Under the pieces are notes generated by a model. It saw nothing but the letters and a program-made list of their open reading frames with translations. It did not search any database and was not told the DNA's origin. A program made the translations under genes and the position numbers. Shown piece after piece: positions 35,434 through 43,897 of a stretch of 64,000 nucleotides of DNA (position 1 is its first letter; each line of letters begins with the position of its first letter). Source of the DNA: Croceivirga sp. (lineage in GTDB: Bacteria > Bacteroidota > Bacteroidia > Flavobacteriales > Flavobacteriaceae); the NCBI GenBank assembly GCA_028284285.1, contig JANQSA010000051.1:124001-188000 (forward strand), in the 5' to 3' direction.

Positions 35434-36292
35434 GAATTTTTGTTTCAGATGGATGCCTGTGATTTTTTTGCTTGCATTGCTATCCTCCTGTACCGATGTG
35501 GTGGACGTGGAAGTACAGAACGGCCCTGAGCGATTGGTGATAGAAGCCTCTCTGGATTGGGAAAAAGGGACTTCCGGCAATGAACAGACCATTCGCCTGC
35601 GCAAATCCACCCCATTTTTTGATACAAATACGGTTACGGATGTTACAGGGGCTTCGGTAGTTGTGACGAACGACAACAGCGGGGCAAATGTTGTCTTTAC
35701 GGATCAGAACAACGGGGAATATCGCACCAGCAGTTTTCAACCCGTTTTAGGCCAGTCATACACGCTGCGCGTTGAATACAACGGCGAAGTGTATACCGCA
35801 CAGGAAACGATGACCCCGGTAACCGATATTACCAATGTTTTTCAGGACCGGGAAGACGGTTTTGATGATGAGGTCCTGGAAGTGCATGTGGTATTTACGG
35901 ATCCCCCGGAAGAAGGCGATAATTATCTTTTCCGCTTTCAGCGCGAAGGGGACCTGTTGCCCGATCTGGAGGTCGCAGAAGATGAATTCGTCAACGGCAA
36001 CGAAATTGACTGGTGGTACGAGATTGATGATGATAGTGACCTGGAACCTTTTGCCCCGGGTGATGTGATCAATATTGAAATGTACGGCATTTCCCGTCCC
36101 TATTACGATTACATCAATATCCTGATCGAACAATTGGGTGGGGTAGGACTGTTTGAGGCGATCCCTGTTGCCGTTAGAGGCAATTGTATCAATACCACAA
36201 CACCGGAGAACTATGCTTTTGGCTATTTCCGCTTAACCCAGGTGGTCAGGACCAGCTACACCTTTGTAGAAGATGAACAAAGTACCAACTAG
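35429..36292 (+). CDS. DUF4249 lipoprotein, 5' end altered by a repeat
   Basis: 287 residues from ATG 35429, giving the lipoprotein signal MTNFCFRWMPVIFLLALLSSC with the lipid Cys at 21. A DUF4249 body follows: ERLVIEASLDWEKG, VTGASVVVTND, GQSYTLRVEYNGEVYTA, and FRFQREGDL. The open frame continues upstream to an ATG at 35237, three bases past the receptor stop, but the extra 64 residues are mainly the translation of repeat R4, so the ancestral start was probably lost or replaced. DUF4249 proteins often pair with TonB receptors. Function unknown; call for start is inferred. Confidence 0.82.
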   Translation: MTNFCFRWMPVIFLLALLSSCTDVVDVEVQNGPERLVIEASLDWEKGTSGNEQTIRLRKSTPFFDTNTVTDVTGASVVVTNDNSGANVVFTDQNNGEYRTSSFQPVLGQSYTLRVEYNGEVYTAQETMTPVTDITNVFQDREDGFDDEVLEVHVVFTDPPEEGDNYLFRFQREGDLLPDLEVAEDEFVNGNEIDWWYEIDDDSDLEPFAPGDVINIEMYGISRPYYDYINILIEQLGGVGLFEAIPVAVRGNCINTTTPENYAFGYFRLTQVVRTSYTFVEDEQSTN

Positions 36293-36295
36293 GAA

Positions 36296-36535
36296 ATGGG
36301 AAGTACGAAGTTAGAAGTACGAAGTTGGAATTTCCCATTTCCGATTTCTCATTTGAATTTTGGAATTTGAGATTCGGGATTTGGAAGTGGGAAGTAGGAG
36401 GTACAAATAACGAATTTGGGATGACGAAGTCAGAAACTTTAATTGAGGAGGAATCTCATAAATTTTAGATTTCTCATTTGAATTTTGGAATTTGAGATTT
36501 GGAAGTATGAAGTAGGAAGTGGGCATGTTGGATTT
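36296..36535. repeat. Low-complexity repeat block 3
   Basis: GAAGTACGAAGTTAGAAGTACGAAGT-type units plus TTTGAATTTTGGAATTTGAG; includes a partial third copy of the long direct repeat (GGAGGAATCTCATAAATTTTAG near 36445). Lies between the DUF4249 gene and R5. No gene seen. Confidence 0.75.
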
Positions 36536-36553
36536 CAAAAAAACACTAATGAC

Positions 36554-36674
36554 GTCACTTCGAGTGATCCCGAGAATTCGGGATTGTATCGAGAAGTGCA
36601 ACACCAATACCCTGGCCGTCTCTCTGAGGGACAGGTTCTCGATACACCTTTCGTTGAAAGGCACTCGAACTGAC
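36554..36674. repeat. Palindromic repeat family A, unit R5
   Basis: GTCACTTCGAGTGATCCCGAG start, GTATCGAGAA...TTCTCGATAC inner arms, ACTCGAACTGAC end. R4 and R5 point towards each other around the DUF4249 gene. Confidence 0.85.
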
Positions 36675-36681
36675 GGTAGGA

Positions 36682-36736
36682 TTTAGGTTGGTTTGATGTG
36701 TGAAAGTGTCGGGTTGCTAGCACCCGGCACTTTTTT
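36682..36736. terminator. Hairpin with T run, copy of a duplicated 53-bp unit
   Basis: AAAGTGTCGGGT (36703-36714) pairs with ACCCGGCACTTT (36722-36733), 12 pairs with one G-U, followed by T's. Placed between the convergent DUF4249 and TonB receptor genes, so it can end either transcript. The 53 bases 36682-36734 recur at 40750-40802 with about five differences. Confidence 0.7.
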
Positions 36737-36779
36737 GTGGAACAAACGGTAAGGAAAATGACCCTCCGGAGCACAGGGA

Positions 36780-38924
36780 TCACTTATTAAAAGTAACTAC
36801 CAATCCAAAATAAAGCAATCGCAATTGATAGGGGTCAAAGCTACGTTGGGAATAATCAATATTGTATTGATCTATCCGTGGGTTAGCCCTGTTCAGGAGG
36901 TTGTTAATGGTAGCATAGAGCACCAACTCCCGGTTGTTCCAACTAAAATACTTACTGGCACTTGCATCCAGCCGGGCGTAGGTGCCATAGCGACTATTGA
37001 GGAACTCCGAACTAAAGTTAGGAGCGTAAAACCCTGTGTTTTCGTCAAATGTTCCGCTGACAATAGGGGTGAAGCGTCGCCCGGGTCTCCCCAACCAATT
37101 CAATGAAAAGGTAGGCCACTTCTTTGGAGAGCATTCCAGAGAAGATTTCAAAAAATAGTCATAATCCCGTAGTCCGGGAAAGGTGGTATCCCCAACATTG
37201 GTTTCCTGCTGAATAAAAGAATACGCAACTGAAAGTTTCAACCAATCATTGAATTGTTGTTGCACGAATACTTCTGCGCCATAAGTGGTTAAATTATCGG
37301 ACACTAAAAATTGATTCACCGTTTGTCTTCCTTTTTCCTCCTTAAAATACACCGCTGCCGATAAGCTGGTGCGTTCAGCAGTAAAGGTATAGTCCAATGC
37401 CAACTGATCACTGTTTAAGAGGTTGTATTCCTGGATAAAGAAGGATGGAGTGGTATAATTATGGTACTTGCCACCACTGAGCAGGAGCATATTTTCACTA
37501 TTCAATTTATAGCGCAAGCCGAGTTGGTAACTCAAATAACTTACTTGATCTCTGGTAGGCAGGTTAGTGCGAAACCCTCCTGAAATTAACAGTTTTTGCG
37601 ATGCGTTCCAACTGGAAAACGACCCCAGTTCTGCAATACTGTTCGCTTCATTAAAAACTGATAGAGACACCGGGGCATCCGGGGCACTAGCATAAAAAAA
37701 CTCGGGAAAGGTGTCGTTAAAATCACTGGAGTACCGATCCCAGGAAACCGTAGTTTGGTGCACAATTTCCCTACCAATTTTAGTCTTATGATTTAAAGAA
37801 AGGAATACCTGATCGGTTTGCTGAACAGAATTCGTATTGCCGAACGCAAAGTTTTGCGATTCCGTATTAAAGCCGAAATTCAAATTGAAAAACCCTGCTT
37901 TGGAGGCATAGTTCAGATTATTAATGGTAAAACCACGGGTTTTTGCAGATTCGAAATCCCCGGTAAACGTAAATTGCTCCCGTACCCCTAAAAAGTCTTC
38001 ATCTATAAAATACGAAAAACTGTTGAGGGAAAGCTTTTTAGTAAACTGCCAACGGTAGTTTACACCAATGTCAAAGGTTTGGAATTCCTTGAGCTCAGGA
38101 AGCTTTTCCTCCTGGATACCCAGAAAGGCATCCGAAAATTGATAATTACCGTAGAGCTGCAGAAAGCTTTCCTTCTCTTTTAAGCGTTTTGAAACGAAAA
38201 AGCCCGTACTGGCGAGAGAGGTCGAGAGTTTTAGTTGATCGGTATTCAAGGATCGAATCGTCTGAATTTCTACCAGGCCGGCGCTGGTATTGCCGAAAGT
38301 AAGTGGCGGGTTGCTGGCGTACACATATTGATTGTCAATTAATTCCGTATTGAAAAGGCTAAAGAATCCCTGATTGTTCAACTGACTTGCCCGCACCGGG
38401 TTATACACCGGAACATTGTTAAATACTACCCTGGAACGATCCGGATCGCTGCCCCGTAATGAGGGATTAACGGTCTCATCGTCAATCGTTGATGCCGGTA
38501 AAATGGTGATGGCCTTAAGGGGATCGCCCTGGGCAACCGGATTCAGATAAATATCCAGTTTTTCCAGTTTTTTCACCGCGAATTTATCAGAGATAGGATC
38601 GGGACCCAAAAGAATCACTTCATCCAGGGATTGTGCAGTAGGTTTCAGCGTAATAGAAATAGGCCCATCTTGCTTTAAATCGGATAAGAAAATTTCTTTG
38701 GTTTTATAGCCTAAATAGGAAACCACCAGAGTGTCTTCTTCGGTCAGTACTTCCAACACGAACAGACCATCAAAATCCGTGACGGTTCCCAGTTCCGGGT
38801 TGGAAATAAAAAACACATTCGCCGCGAAAATCGGTCCTTTGTTGTCCTTTACGATGCCTTCAATACGTCTTTGCGCTTGTAGTTGAAAAGATACAAGGAG
38901 TAGTAAAGTGAATGTGATTTTCAT
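36780..38924 (-). CDS. TonB-dependent receptor
   Basis: About 714 residues from ATG 38924; the frame continues to a TTG at 38933 but the ATG gives a clean signal peptide (MKITFTLLLLVSFQLQAQ). CarboxypepD-like domain (RRIEGIVKDNKGPIFAANV), plug (SLDEVILLGPDP, NPSLRGSDPDRSRVVFNNVPVYNP) and long barrel ending VTFNK. It is the last gene of the minus-strand operon beginning at 40668. The barrel lacks any substrate hint. Confidence 0.92.
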   Translation of the reverse strand: MKITFTLLLLVSFQLQAQRRIEGIVKDNKGPIFAANVFFISNPELGTVTDFDGLFVLEVLTEEDTLVVSYLGYKTKEIFLSDLKQDGPISITLKPTAQSLDEVILLGPDPISDKFAVKKLEKLDIYLNPVAQGDPLKAITILPASTIDDETVNPSLRGSDPDRSRVVFNNVPVYNPVRASQLNNQGFFSLFNTELIDNQYVYASNPPLTFGNTSAGLVEIQTIRSLNTDQLKLSTSLASTGFFVSKRLKEKESFLQLYGNYQFSDAFLGIQEEKLPELKEFQTFDIGVNYRWQFTKKLSLNSFSYFIDEDFLGVREQFTFTGDFESAKTRGFTINNLNYASKAGFFNLNFGFNTESQNFAFGNTNSVQQTDQVFLSLNHKTKIGREIVHQTTVSWDRYSSDFNDTFPEFFYASAPDAPVSLSVFNEANSIAELGSFSSWNASQKLLISGGFRTNLPTRDQVSYLSYQLGLRYKLNSENMLLLSGGKYHNYTTPSFFIQEYNLLNSDQLALDYTFTAERTSLSAAVYFKEEKGRQTVNQFLVSDNLTTYGAEVFVQQQFNDWLKLSVAYSFIQQETNVGDTTFPGLRDYDYFLKSSLECSPKKWPTFSLNWLGRPGRRFTPIVSGTFDENTGFYAPNFSSEFLNSRYGTYARLDASASKYFSWNNRELVLYATINNLLNRANPRIDQYNIDYSQRSFDPYQLRLLYFGLVVTFNK

Positions 38925-38929
38925 ACCCC

Positions 38930-39715
38930 TCAATCCAAAAGGGTTATGGCCAGTTTACCCAAACCATAACTGTTTGGAAATACTTCCAGGCCTTCTTTGC
39001 AATAGGTTTTGGCCTTATCTTTCTGATCGGATTTCAAATAATATTTCACCAACAGTTCATAGGATTCTTCCTTACCCCATGAAGGCAAATAAGGGTTTTT
39101 CTGTTGTTGTGCAGGGAGGGAGAGCGCTTTTAACAAAAAGTCCTCCGCTTGTTCTCCACCGCCATATTTTTCAGGCGTATAAAAATCATTGCTCGCCAAA
39201 ACATAGTAGGCTCTACAATTCTTAGGGTCCAGCGACATGGCCCGCTTCCCATTCTTCTTAATGGAACTGGAGATAAACATGGCCTTAAACCCTTTAAACT
39301 GAATACTAAAGCTTTCCACCAGAGCGAGCAATGCATAATCTTCAGAGTTTTTATCATCCAGATCATCCATTAAATCGACAGCGATATCAATTTCCTCCTC
39401 GGCCTTTTCTTTATTTTCCCGGGCGAGATAAAATATGGCCGCATAATACTGAAGATAGGACTGCCAGTAGGTGAGCAAACGGTTCGGACTATTTTTGGCC
39501 AGTCGTTTGAGTTGTTCCTGAATGACTTGTAAGGGTGCTGCGTCTTTTTGTATGTTGGATTGCACAAAAGCATTGAATATTTTTCCCTGGATCCCGTTCA
39601 GCACCTCCTTTTCCTGGGCATTAAGCGGCATTATAGTCTTATGTTGAGGGACTGTATTGGAACAGTTAAGGGTAAGAATGGCAAAACTCAGATAGAGTAA
39701 AAAGACATTTTTCAT
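38930..39715 (-). CDS. Lipoprotein with TPR-like helical repeats
   Basis: 261 residues. N-terminal lipoprotein signal with Cys18 (LTLNC, a loose lipobox), then helices with repeat-like AIFYLARENKEKAEEEIDIA, CRAYYVLASNDFYTPEKYGGGEQAEDFLLKAL and YLKSDQKDKAKTYCKEGLE, typical of TPR proteins. It lies 5 bp upstream of the TonB receptor. Its own start is 14 bp past the operator-like palindrome at 39729-39745, so it may have an internal promoter. Specific role unknown. Confidence 0.78.
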   Translation of the reverse strand: MKNVFLLYLSFAILTLNCSNTVPQHKTIMPLNAQEKEVLNGIQGKIFNAFVQSNIQKDAAPLQVIQEQLKRLAKNSPNRLLTYWQSYLQYYAAIFYLARENKEKAEEEIDIAVDLMDDLDDKNSEDYALLALVESFSIQFKGFKAMFISSSIKKNGKRAMSLDPKNCRAYYVLASNDFYTPEKYGGGEQAEDFLLKALSLPAQQQKNPYLPSWGKEESYELLVKYYLKSDQKDKAKTYCKEGLEVFPNSYGLGKLAITLLD

Positions 39716-39728
39716 ATGAGTATAAATT

Positions 39729-39745
39729 AGTTTATGTTATAAACT
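39729..39745. promoter_or_regulatory. Operator-like palindrome upstream of the TPR lipoprotein gene
   Basis: AGTTTAT-GTT-ATAAACT, 7-bp perfect arms with a 3-base spacer, between the regulator stop (39761) and the lipoprotein start (39715). It has the same arms as the site at 40700-40716, upstream of the operon's first gene. Likely binding site of the winged-helix regulator encoded at 39761-40054. Confidence 0.65.
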
Positions 39746-39760
39746 GAATTGATAAAAAAA

Positions 39761-40054
39761 TTATTCAATGTATTCTTTTAATATCTTGACGTAGTGCTCA
39801 AAAGCGGTAAGTCCTATTGGGGTTATGGACACTTTGGTATGTTGGTAATTGTTTAAAAAACCCTTTTCAATGGTAACATATTTACATTTTTCAAGCTTCT
39901 TCAATTGCACACTTATGTTACCACTGCTGGCCCCGGTAATATCTTTTATTTCATTAAAACTTGAGGGCCCATTGCTAATTAAATAGGAGATAATCGCCAG
40001 ACGAAGCTGTGAGTGTAGGATGGGATTGAGTAATTTAAATTTATTGTTTTTCAT
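39761..40054 (-). CDS. Winged-helix transcriptional regulator
   Basis: 97 residues of the small winged-helix type seen in Bacteroidota (HTH_34/ArsR-like): LHSQLRLAIISYLISNGPSSFNEIKDITGASSGNISVQLKKLEKCKYV gives the three helices, followed by a basic wing. No metal or ligand motif. Second gene of the operon, 11 bp after the membrane protein. Two identical-arm palindromes in the operon (40692-40716 and 39729-39745) make autoregulation likely. Confidence 0.88.
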   Translation of the reverse strand: MKNNKFKLLNPILHSQLRLAIISYLISNGPSSFNEIKDITGASSGNISVQLKKLEKCKYVTIEKGFLNNYQHTKVSITPIGLTAFEHYVKILKEYIE

Positions 40055-40065
40055 CTGGACATTAC

Positions 40066-40668
40066 TTATGCACTTCGCAATGGGCTTTTCGCAAGCTTAT
40101 TTTTTGATTTCATAAATAGATATAGTCCCGGAAGCATTACCGCAAAAAACGATGAAGCAGATAGGACCAAAGGTTGGTACAACCAATCTACCCTAAAGCA
40201 TGCAATTCCCGCCAGGTTAATAGCAACACTTGAAAGAATAAGTACGTTACTTTTCAGTGCTATTCCGGAAACCAGAATGCCAATGGCCAATAGAATTAGG
40301 ATAACGGGACTTAGATTTTCGCCTAGCAATGGAGCGAAGAAAAAACCTAATAGCATTTTATTGAGCGCTAAAACCACCCAGGTTTTTGAAAGTATGGAAC
40401 TGATTTGATTGGCCGGACGATTTTGCCGCTTCCGTCTGTAGTAAAGAAATGTGAACAATAGGCCAAACGGAATGGCCAGATAGGGATACCAGTTAATTGC
40501 GTAGAATTCGTTGTAAAGTAAAACGAACTGTGTCAAAGCGATCACCGCGACAAAAAGCCCCCAAAAGACATAAATAAAGCCATTCTCTTCAAAGCGGGTT
40601 TTTGCTTCTTCAATGACCGCTCCAATCAGTTGAATACTCTCTTGCGGACTCATCTTGCCTGTACTCAT
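40066..40668 (-). CDS. Membrane protein, first gene of the regulator operon
   Basis: 200 residues, about five membrane segments (VFWGLFVAVIALTQFVLLYN, YPYLAIPFGLLFTFLYY, ALNKMLLGFFFAPLLG, VILILLAIGILVSGIAL, SASSFFAVMLPGLYLFM), basic C-terminus. I do not recognise a named family. Pairing of a small winged-helix regulator with a multi-pass membrane protein is common in Bacteroidota. ATG at 40668, 32 bp after the operator-like sequence. Confidence 0.75.
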   Translation of the reverse strand: MSTGKMSPQESIQLIGAVIEEAKTRFEENGFIYVFWGLFVAVIALTQFVLLYNEFYAINWYPYLAIPFGLLFTFLYYRRKRQNRPANQISSILSKTWVVLALNKMLLGFFFAPLLGENLSPVILILLAIGILVSGIALKSNVLILSSVAINLAGIACFRVDWLYQPLVLSASSFFAVMLPGLYLFMKSKNKLAKSPLRSA

Positions 40669-40691
40669 TGTAATGAATTCTTTTCTGTAAA

Positions 40692-40716
40692 TATAAACTA
40701 GTTTATAGTATAAACC
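40692..40716. promoter_or_regulatory. Overlapping operator-like palindromes upstream of the regulator operon
   Basis: TATAAACTAGTTTATA (40692-40707) is a perfect 16-base palindrome, and its right half starts a second one, AGTTTAT-AGT-ATAAACC (40700-40716), nearly identical to the site at 39729. Three half-sites ATAAACT/AGTTTAT thus sit 24-48 bp before the first gene. Confidence 0.65.
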
Positions 40717-40749
40717 AAATTTATCTTTTTCAGCTACAGGGAAACTATC

Positions 40750-40802
40750 TTTAGGTTGGTTTGATGTGTAAAAGTGTAGGATTGCAAGCGCCCGGCACTT
40801 TT
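40750..40802. repeat. Second copy of the 53-bp hairpin unit
   Basis: Same 53 bases as 36682-36734 with about five changes; the hairpin survives in part (AAAGTG...CACTTTT). Here it lies between divergent genes, where a terminator is not required, so it looks like a dispersed element. Confidence 0.7.
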
Positions 40803-40909
40803 GGTTTTAGGCATCTGTTAAAGTATTCTCAAATATTTCCGGAAAAAGCTTCTCCATGCAACCCTGGAAAACACCAACTGTCTTTGAGGTAGAACATAAA
40901 ATCAGTTAG

Positions 40910-41350
40910 ATGAAAAGACTAGTCATGACGGTAATGGTAGGTGTAGCCATCGTATTCGCGGGAAATGCGCAGGAGTACAAAATAATCACCAGTGTAGAGT
41001 CCATAGTGCCCAGTGGTTTGGGACGTTCCCGAATTATTAACGCCCAGGAGGACAAGGACTACCAGGAATATACCAGTGTACAAACCGAAGAAGATAATAC
41101 AAGAAACAAATCCGACCGAAGTGCCATTCGGGTAAAGAATTTTGAAGAAACCAAATTGCTGAACTTCTTTAACCTGGGAGGCATCCGATTTCAAAACATC
41201 GCCGCCAACGATGCCCTCTTGACGTCCAAGATCAATGCTATGATCGCTGAGGGGTGGGAATTGGCTTTTGTGACCAGCGCCGTGGAGAGTGCGGCGGGCA
41301 AAGGCGATGCTAATGGTATTTTTATTACACGCTATATTTTTAAGCGATAG
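40910..41350 (+). CDS. Exported protein of unknown function
   Basis: 146 residues with a signal peptide (MKRLVMTVMVGVAIVFAGNAQ) and a soluble body with a C-terminal strand IFITRYIFKR. Pattern EYKIITSVESIVPSGLGRSRII and IAEGWELAFVT recalls small DUF4177-like domains, but the match is weak. Single gene between two hairpins. Confidence 0.7.
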   Translation: MKRLVMTVMVGVAIVFAGNAQEYKIITSVESIVPSGLGRSRIINAQEDKDYQEYTSVQTEEDNTRNKSDRSAIRVKNFEETKLLNFFNLGGIRFQNIAANDALLTSKINAMIAEGWELAFVTSAVESAAGKGDANGIFITRYIFKR

Positions 41351-41369
41351 ATTGATTGATAGTTGATTG

Positions 41370-41399
41370 AAAAGCCTTCCACAAACGGGAGGCTTTTTT
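41370..41399 (+). terminator. Intrinsic terminator after the 40910 gene
   Basis: AAAAGCCTTCC-ACAAAC-GGGAGGCTTTTT with a T run, 20 bp after the stop. Confidence 0.8.
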
Positions 41400-41561
41400 A
41401 GTACTATGACGTAAAAACGGGGTTTTCACTGATTTCCGATACCGCTTTTGATCAAACAAAGCAGATTGACCTAAAACATTTTGCGTTTCGCAACATTTGT
41501 TTCAGTTAGTTACAGACATTTCCTACGTTCGTACGACCAATCCTTTGAAGAAAAGGGGGTA

Positions 41562-42914
41562 ATGTCCTTACGAATGCGTTGTATAAAATATCTTTTTGTC
41601 CCCTTCTTTACTATGGCTATGGGATTTTCACAAACTGGCCCGGGAGGTGTTGGGACTACGGATGGGGTATCGGCATTAAGGATATGGTACTCGTCTTCCT
41701 CCGGGGTGGTGGCTACCGGAACCACCATTGATTCCCTTAGAAACTTAGCGGGTGTTTCTGCCTTTGATGTAGGAGAAGTGAGTGGTCAACGCCCGACACT
41801 TGTCCCCGGCGCTGTTAACGGATATGCCGAGATCAGTTTTTCAGGCTCCAATAGATTGAGGACCGGATTGACGCTAACCCCGGCCAATTTTATTGTCAAC
41901 CAGGCCTCTTCTTTTTTGGTAACACGTGCAGACAACCTCTCGCAACGTTCCTGCGTTTACACTACGGACCCGCTGGTAGGATCTACCCGGTTCACAAATC
42001 ATATTCCATGGAGTGGTACCGTTTACTTCGATATCGGTACCTGCTGTGGATCCAACGCAAGGATACAGGTAGGGGGATTAAGTGGTTTATTGAACTATTC
42101 CTACTGGTCCTATGATGCCCATCCGTCAACAGGAAAACAGCTGTACCGCAATGGATCTTTGCTGCAGAGCAGGGCGAATACGACCACCTACACCAGTTAT
42201 GCCTCCCAACGTTTCAATGTAGGAGGAAATACTTCGGGAACACAGGGTTTTAGAGGAGATGTCACTGAACTTATTGTTTTTAATCAAAGAGTAAACTCCG
42301 CCCAACGGATCATTGTTGAGAACTATCTTGCGGCCAAATACGGACTGTCCAGCGCTTCCAATGATGTATACGATGAGGACAATGCTGTAAACGGTGACTT
42401 TGACCACGATGTTGCCGGAATTGGACGTATCGATGCCTCCAATATCCATAACGATGCCCTGGGTACGGGGATCATCAGAATGTCGGGCGCAACGGACCTT
42501 GACAACAACGAATTTCTACTATGGGGACATGACAACGGTACACTTACCATGGATAATACTACCAATATTCCATCCGGCGCTTCCCGTGTGCGATTGGACC
42601 GGATCTGGCGGGTTAGCGAATCGGATCTTTCAGGAGGGGGTGTTGATGTGGGAGCGGTAACGCTGAATGTAGATATGTCGGGAATTACAGGATTTAACAC
42701 TGCTGACCGTTTACAGCTTTTGGTGGATACGGATAACGATGGGAGCTTCGCGGATGAGAGTCCAATTTCAAATGCCGTGGCTCTCGGAAGTAATGTATTT
42801 CAGTTTAATGGGGTAACGGCCCTTTCGGATAATACCCGGTTTACTTTTGCCGTTGGCGGGGTAGGCACCATAATTACCAACAGAAGAATTACCTATCGGC
42901 TTACTCCGAATTAA
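41562..42914 (+). CDS. Secreted LamG-like/DUF8202 protein
   Basis: About 450 residues from the ATG at 41562 (an ATG at 41574 also gives a signal peptide; the frame starts at a TTG at 41481). Signal peptide MRCIKYLFVPFFTMAMGFSQ. A concanavalin-like fold of about 200 residues (VSALRIWYSSSSGV...). Then a DUF8202 block (VTELIVFNQRVNSAQRIIVENYLAAKYGL, DVAGIGRIDASNIHNDALGTG, NEFLLWGHDNG). These blocks are common in Bacteroidota surface proteins that usually end in a type IX sorting domain. Here the protein stops about 40 residues after the last block, with no C-terminal sorting motif visible, so it may be truncated. Confidence 0.82.
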   Translation: MSLRMRCIKYLFVPFFTMAMGFSQTGPGGVGTTDGVSALRIWYSSSSGVVATGTTIDSLRNLAGVSAFDVGEVSGQRPTLVPGAVNGYAEISFSGSNRLRTGLTLTPANFIVNQASSFLVTRADNLSQRSCVYTTDPLVGSTRFTNHIPWSGTVYFDIGTCCGSNARIQVGGLSGLLNYSYWSYDAHPSTGKQLYRNGSLLQSRANTTTYTSYASQRFNVGGNTSGTQGFRGDVTELIVFNQRVNSAQRIIVENYLAAKYGLSSASNDVYDEDNAVNGDFDHDVAGIGRIDASNIHNDALGTGIIRMSGATDLDNNEFLLWGHDNGTLTMDNTTNIPSGASRVRLDRIWRVSESDLSGGGVDVGAVTLNVDMSGITGFNTADRLQLLVDTDNDGSFADESPISNAVALGSNVFQFNGVTALSDNTRFTFAVGGVGTIITNRRITYRLTPN

Positions 42915-42934
42915 TGGCTACTCTACCGGTCCCA

Positions 42935-43753
42935 TTACCACCAGACCACAAAAACTTTTTCAATAGTCCCATCAGGTTTTTTAACCCAAAGCATGGGTGC
43001 GTTTTCTTTGACCATCCGTAGGTTGACTTCCATCAGGGTTTCAAAATGACTTTTCCAGGGTACATCCTGGTGAGGGGCAATTACCCACTCCAATTTCCTG
43101 GGGATATAGAATTGACAGGGGTTAAATTCGGGGGAATTTAATACGTCAAAGCGGATCCAGGTTCCTGCAATGCACTTGGTATTCAAAGGTCTGATCGAAG
43201 TGGTTTTGCCATAAGGGGCAAAAAGTTGGGCTTTAAAACAGCATTGTTGTGCTATGGTGATCGGATCAATGTTCGCGGTTTCCCAGTACGGTGCGAGGCT
43301 TTTGTGAAAGAGCAAAGGGAATTGCTTATCCTTTAATTTATCGAGTTTGGTATAGAACATGTCCCTTTTATTAGGGCCCATTAAACGATAGATGGGCTCT
43401 GATATTTCCGGATGGATAATATAGAACTTGTAGGCCAGTTCCACATGCACTAGTTGCTCCGTGCGTTCCTCCCGAAGTATGAAGTCCAGTTCTCCCAGGC
43501 GGATTTTCCCTTCATCGATCAAAAGATTGGAAAAAACAATGGTATAGGCCTTAGAACTGCTGATCAGGTTTTTGAAAACAACCTCCATTTGATGCCCTAG
43601 GCGAAGATGTTCAGGAAGTGCCATAGTGTCGGAAGCGGAGAGATCAATCTCCGGAAACTGAAATTGTTGCAATCCAAATTGTTGTTTTTTCCAAAGGGGA
43701 GGGGTGTTGACGAAGCCTTCGAATACTGCTTTCATTTGGTAAATGTATTTCAT
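42935..43753 (-). CDS. DUF1853-family protein
   Basis: 272 residues. Diagnostic motif LGELDFILREERTEQLVHVELAYKFYI (Glu/Asp/Glu around a Leu-rich strand), typical of DUF1853, whose members resemble endonuclease-fold proteins. N-terminal LPEHLRLGHQMEVVFKNLI also fits. A second start at Met7 is possible. Convergent with the DUF8202 gene. Function unknown. Confidence 0.82.
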   Translation of the reverse strand: MKYIYQMKAVFEGFVNTPPLWKKQQFGLQQFQFPEIDLSASDTMALPEHLRLGHQMEVVFKNLISSSKAYTIVFSNLLIDEGKIRLGELDFILREERTEQLVHVELAYKFYIIHPEISEPIYRLMGPNKRDMFYTKLDKLKDKQFPLLFHKSLAPYWETANIDPITIAQQCCFKAQLFAPYGKTTSIRPLNTKCIAGTWIRFDVLNSPEFNPCQFYIPRKLEWVIAPHQDVPWKSHFETLMEVNLRMVKENAPMLWVKKPDGTIEKVFVVWW

Positions 43754-43897
43754 TTTACTTCATAGGGTCCGTACCAAGCGATCGGAGCCAAAATCCCGGG
43801 ATAAAAAACAGCGGATAGGGTTTAGCTACAATCCTTAGATCATGAATGTTCGGTAACGAAATCGACCTTTGTTCGTCACCAGTGAAAACCAGTCAAA

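Noticed and set aside
36825-37106. 93-codon plus-strand frame inside the second TonB receptor
   Set aside because: Antisense shadow of the barrel domain.
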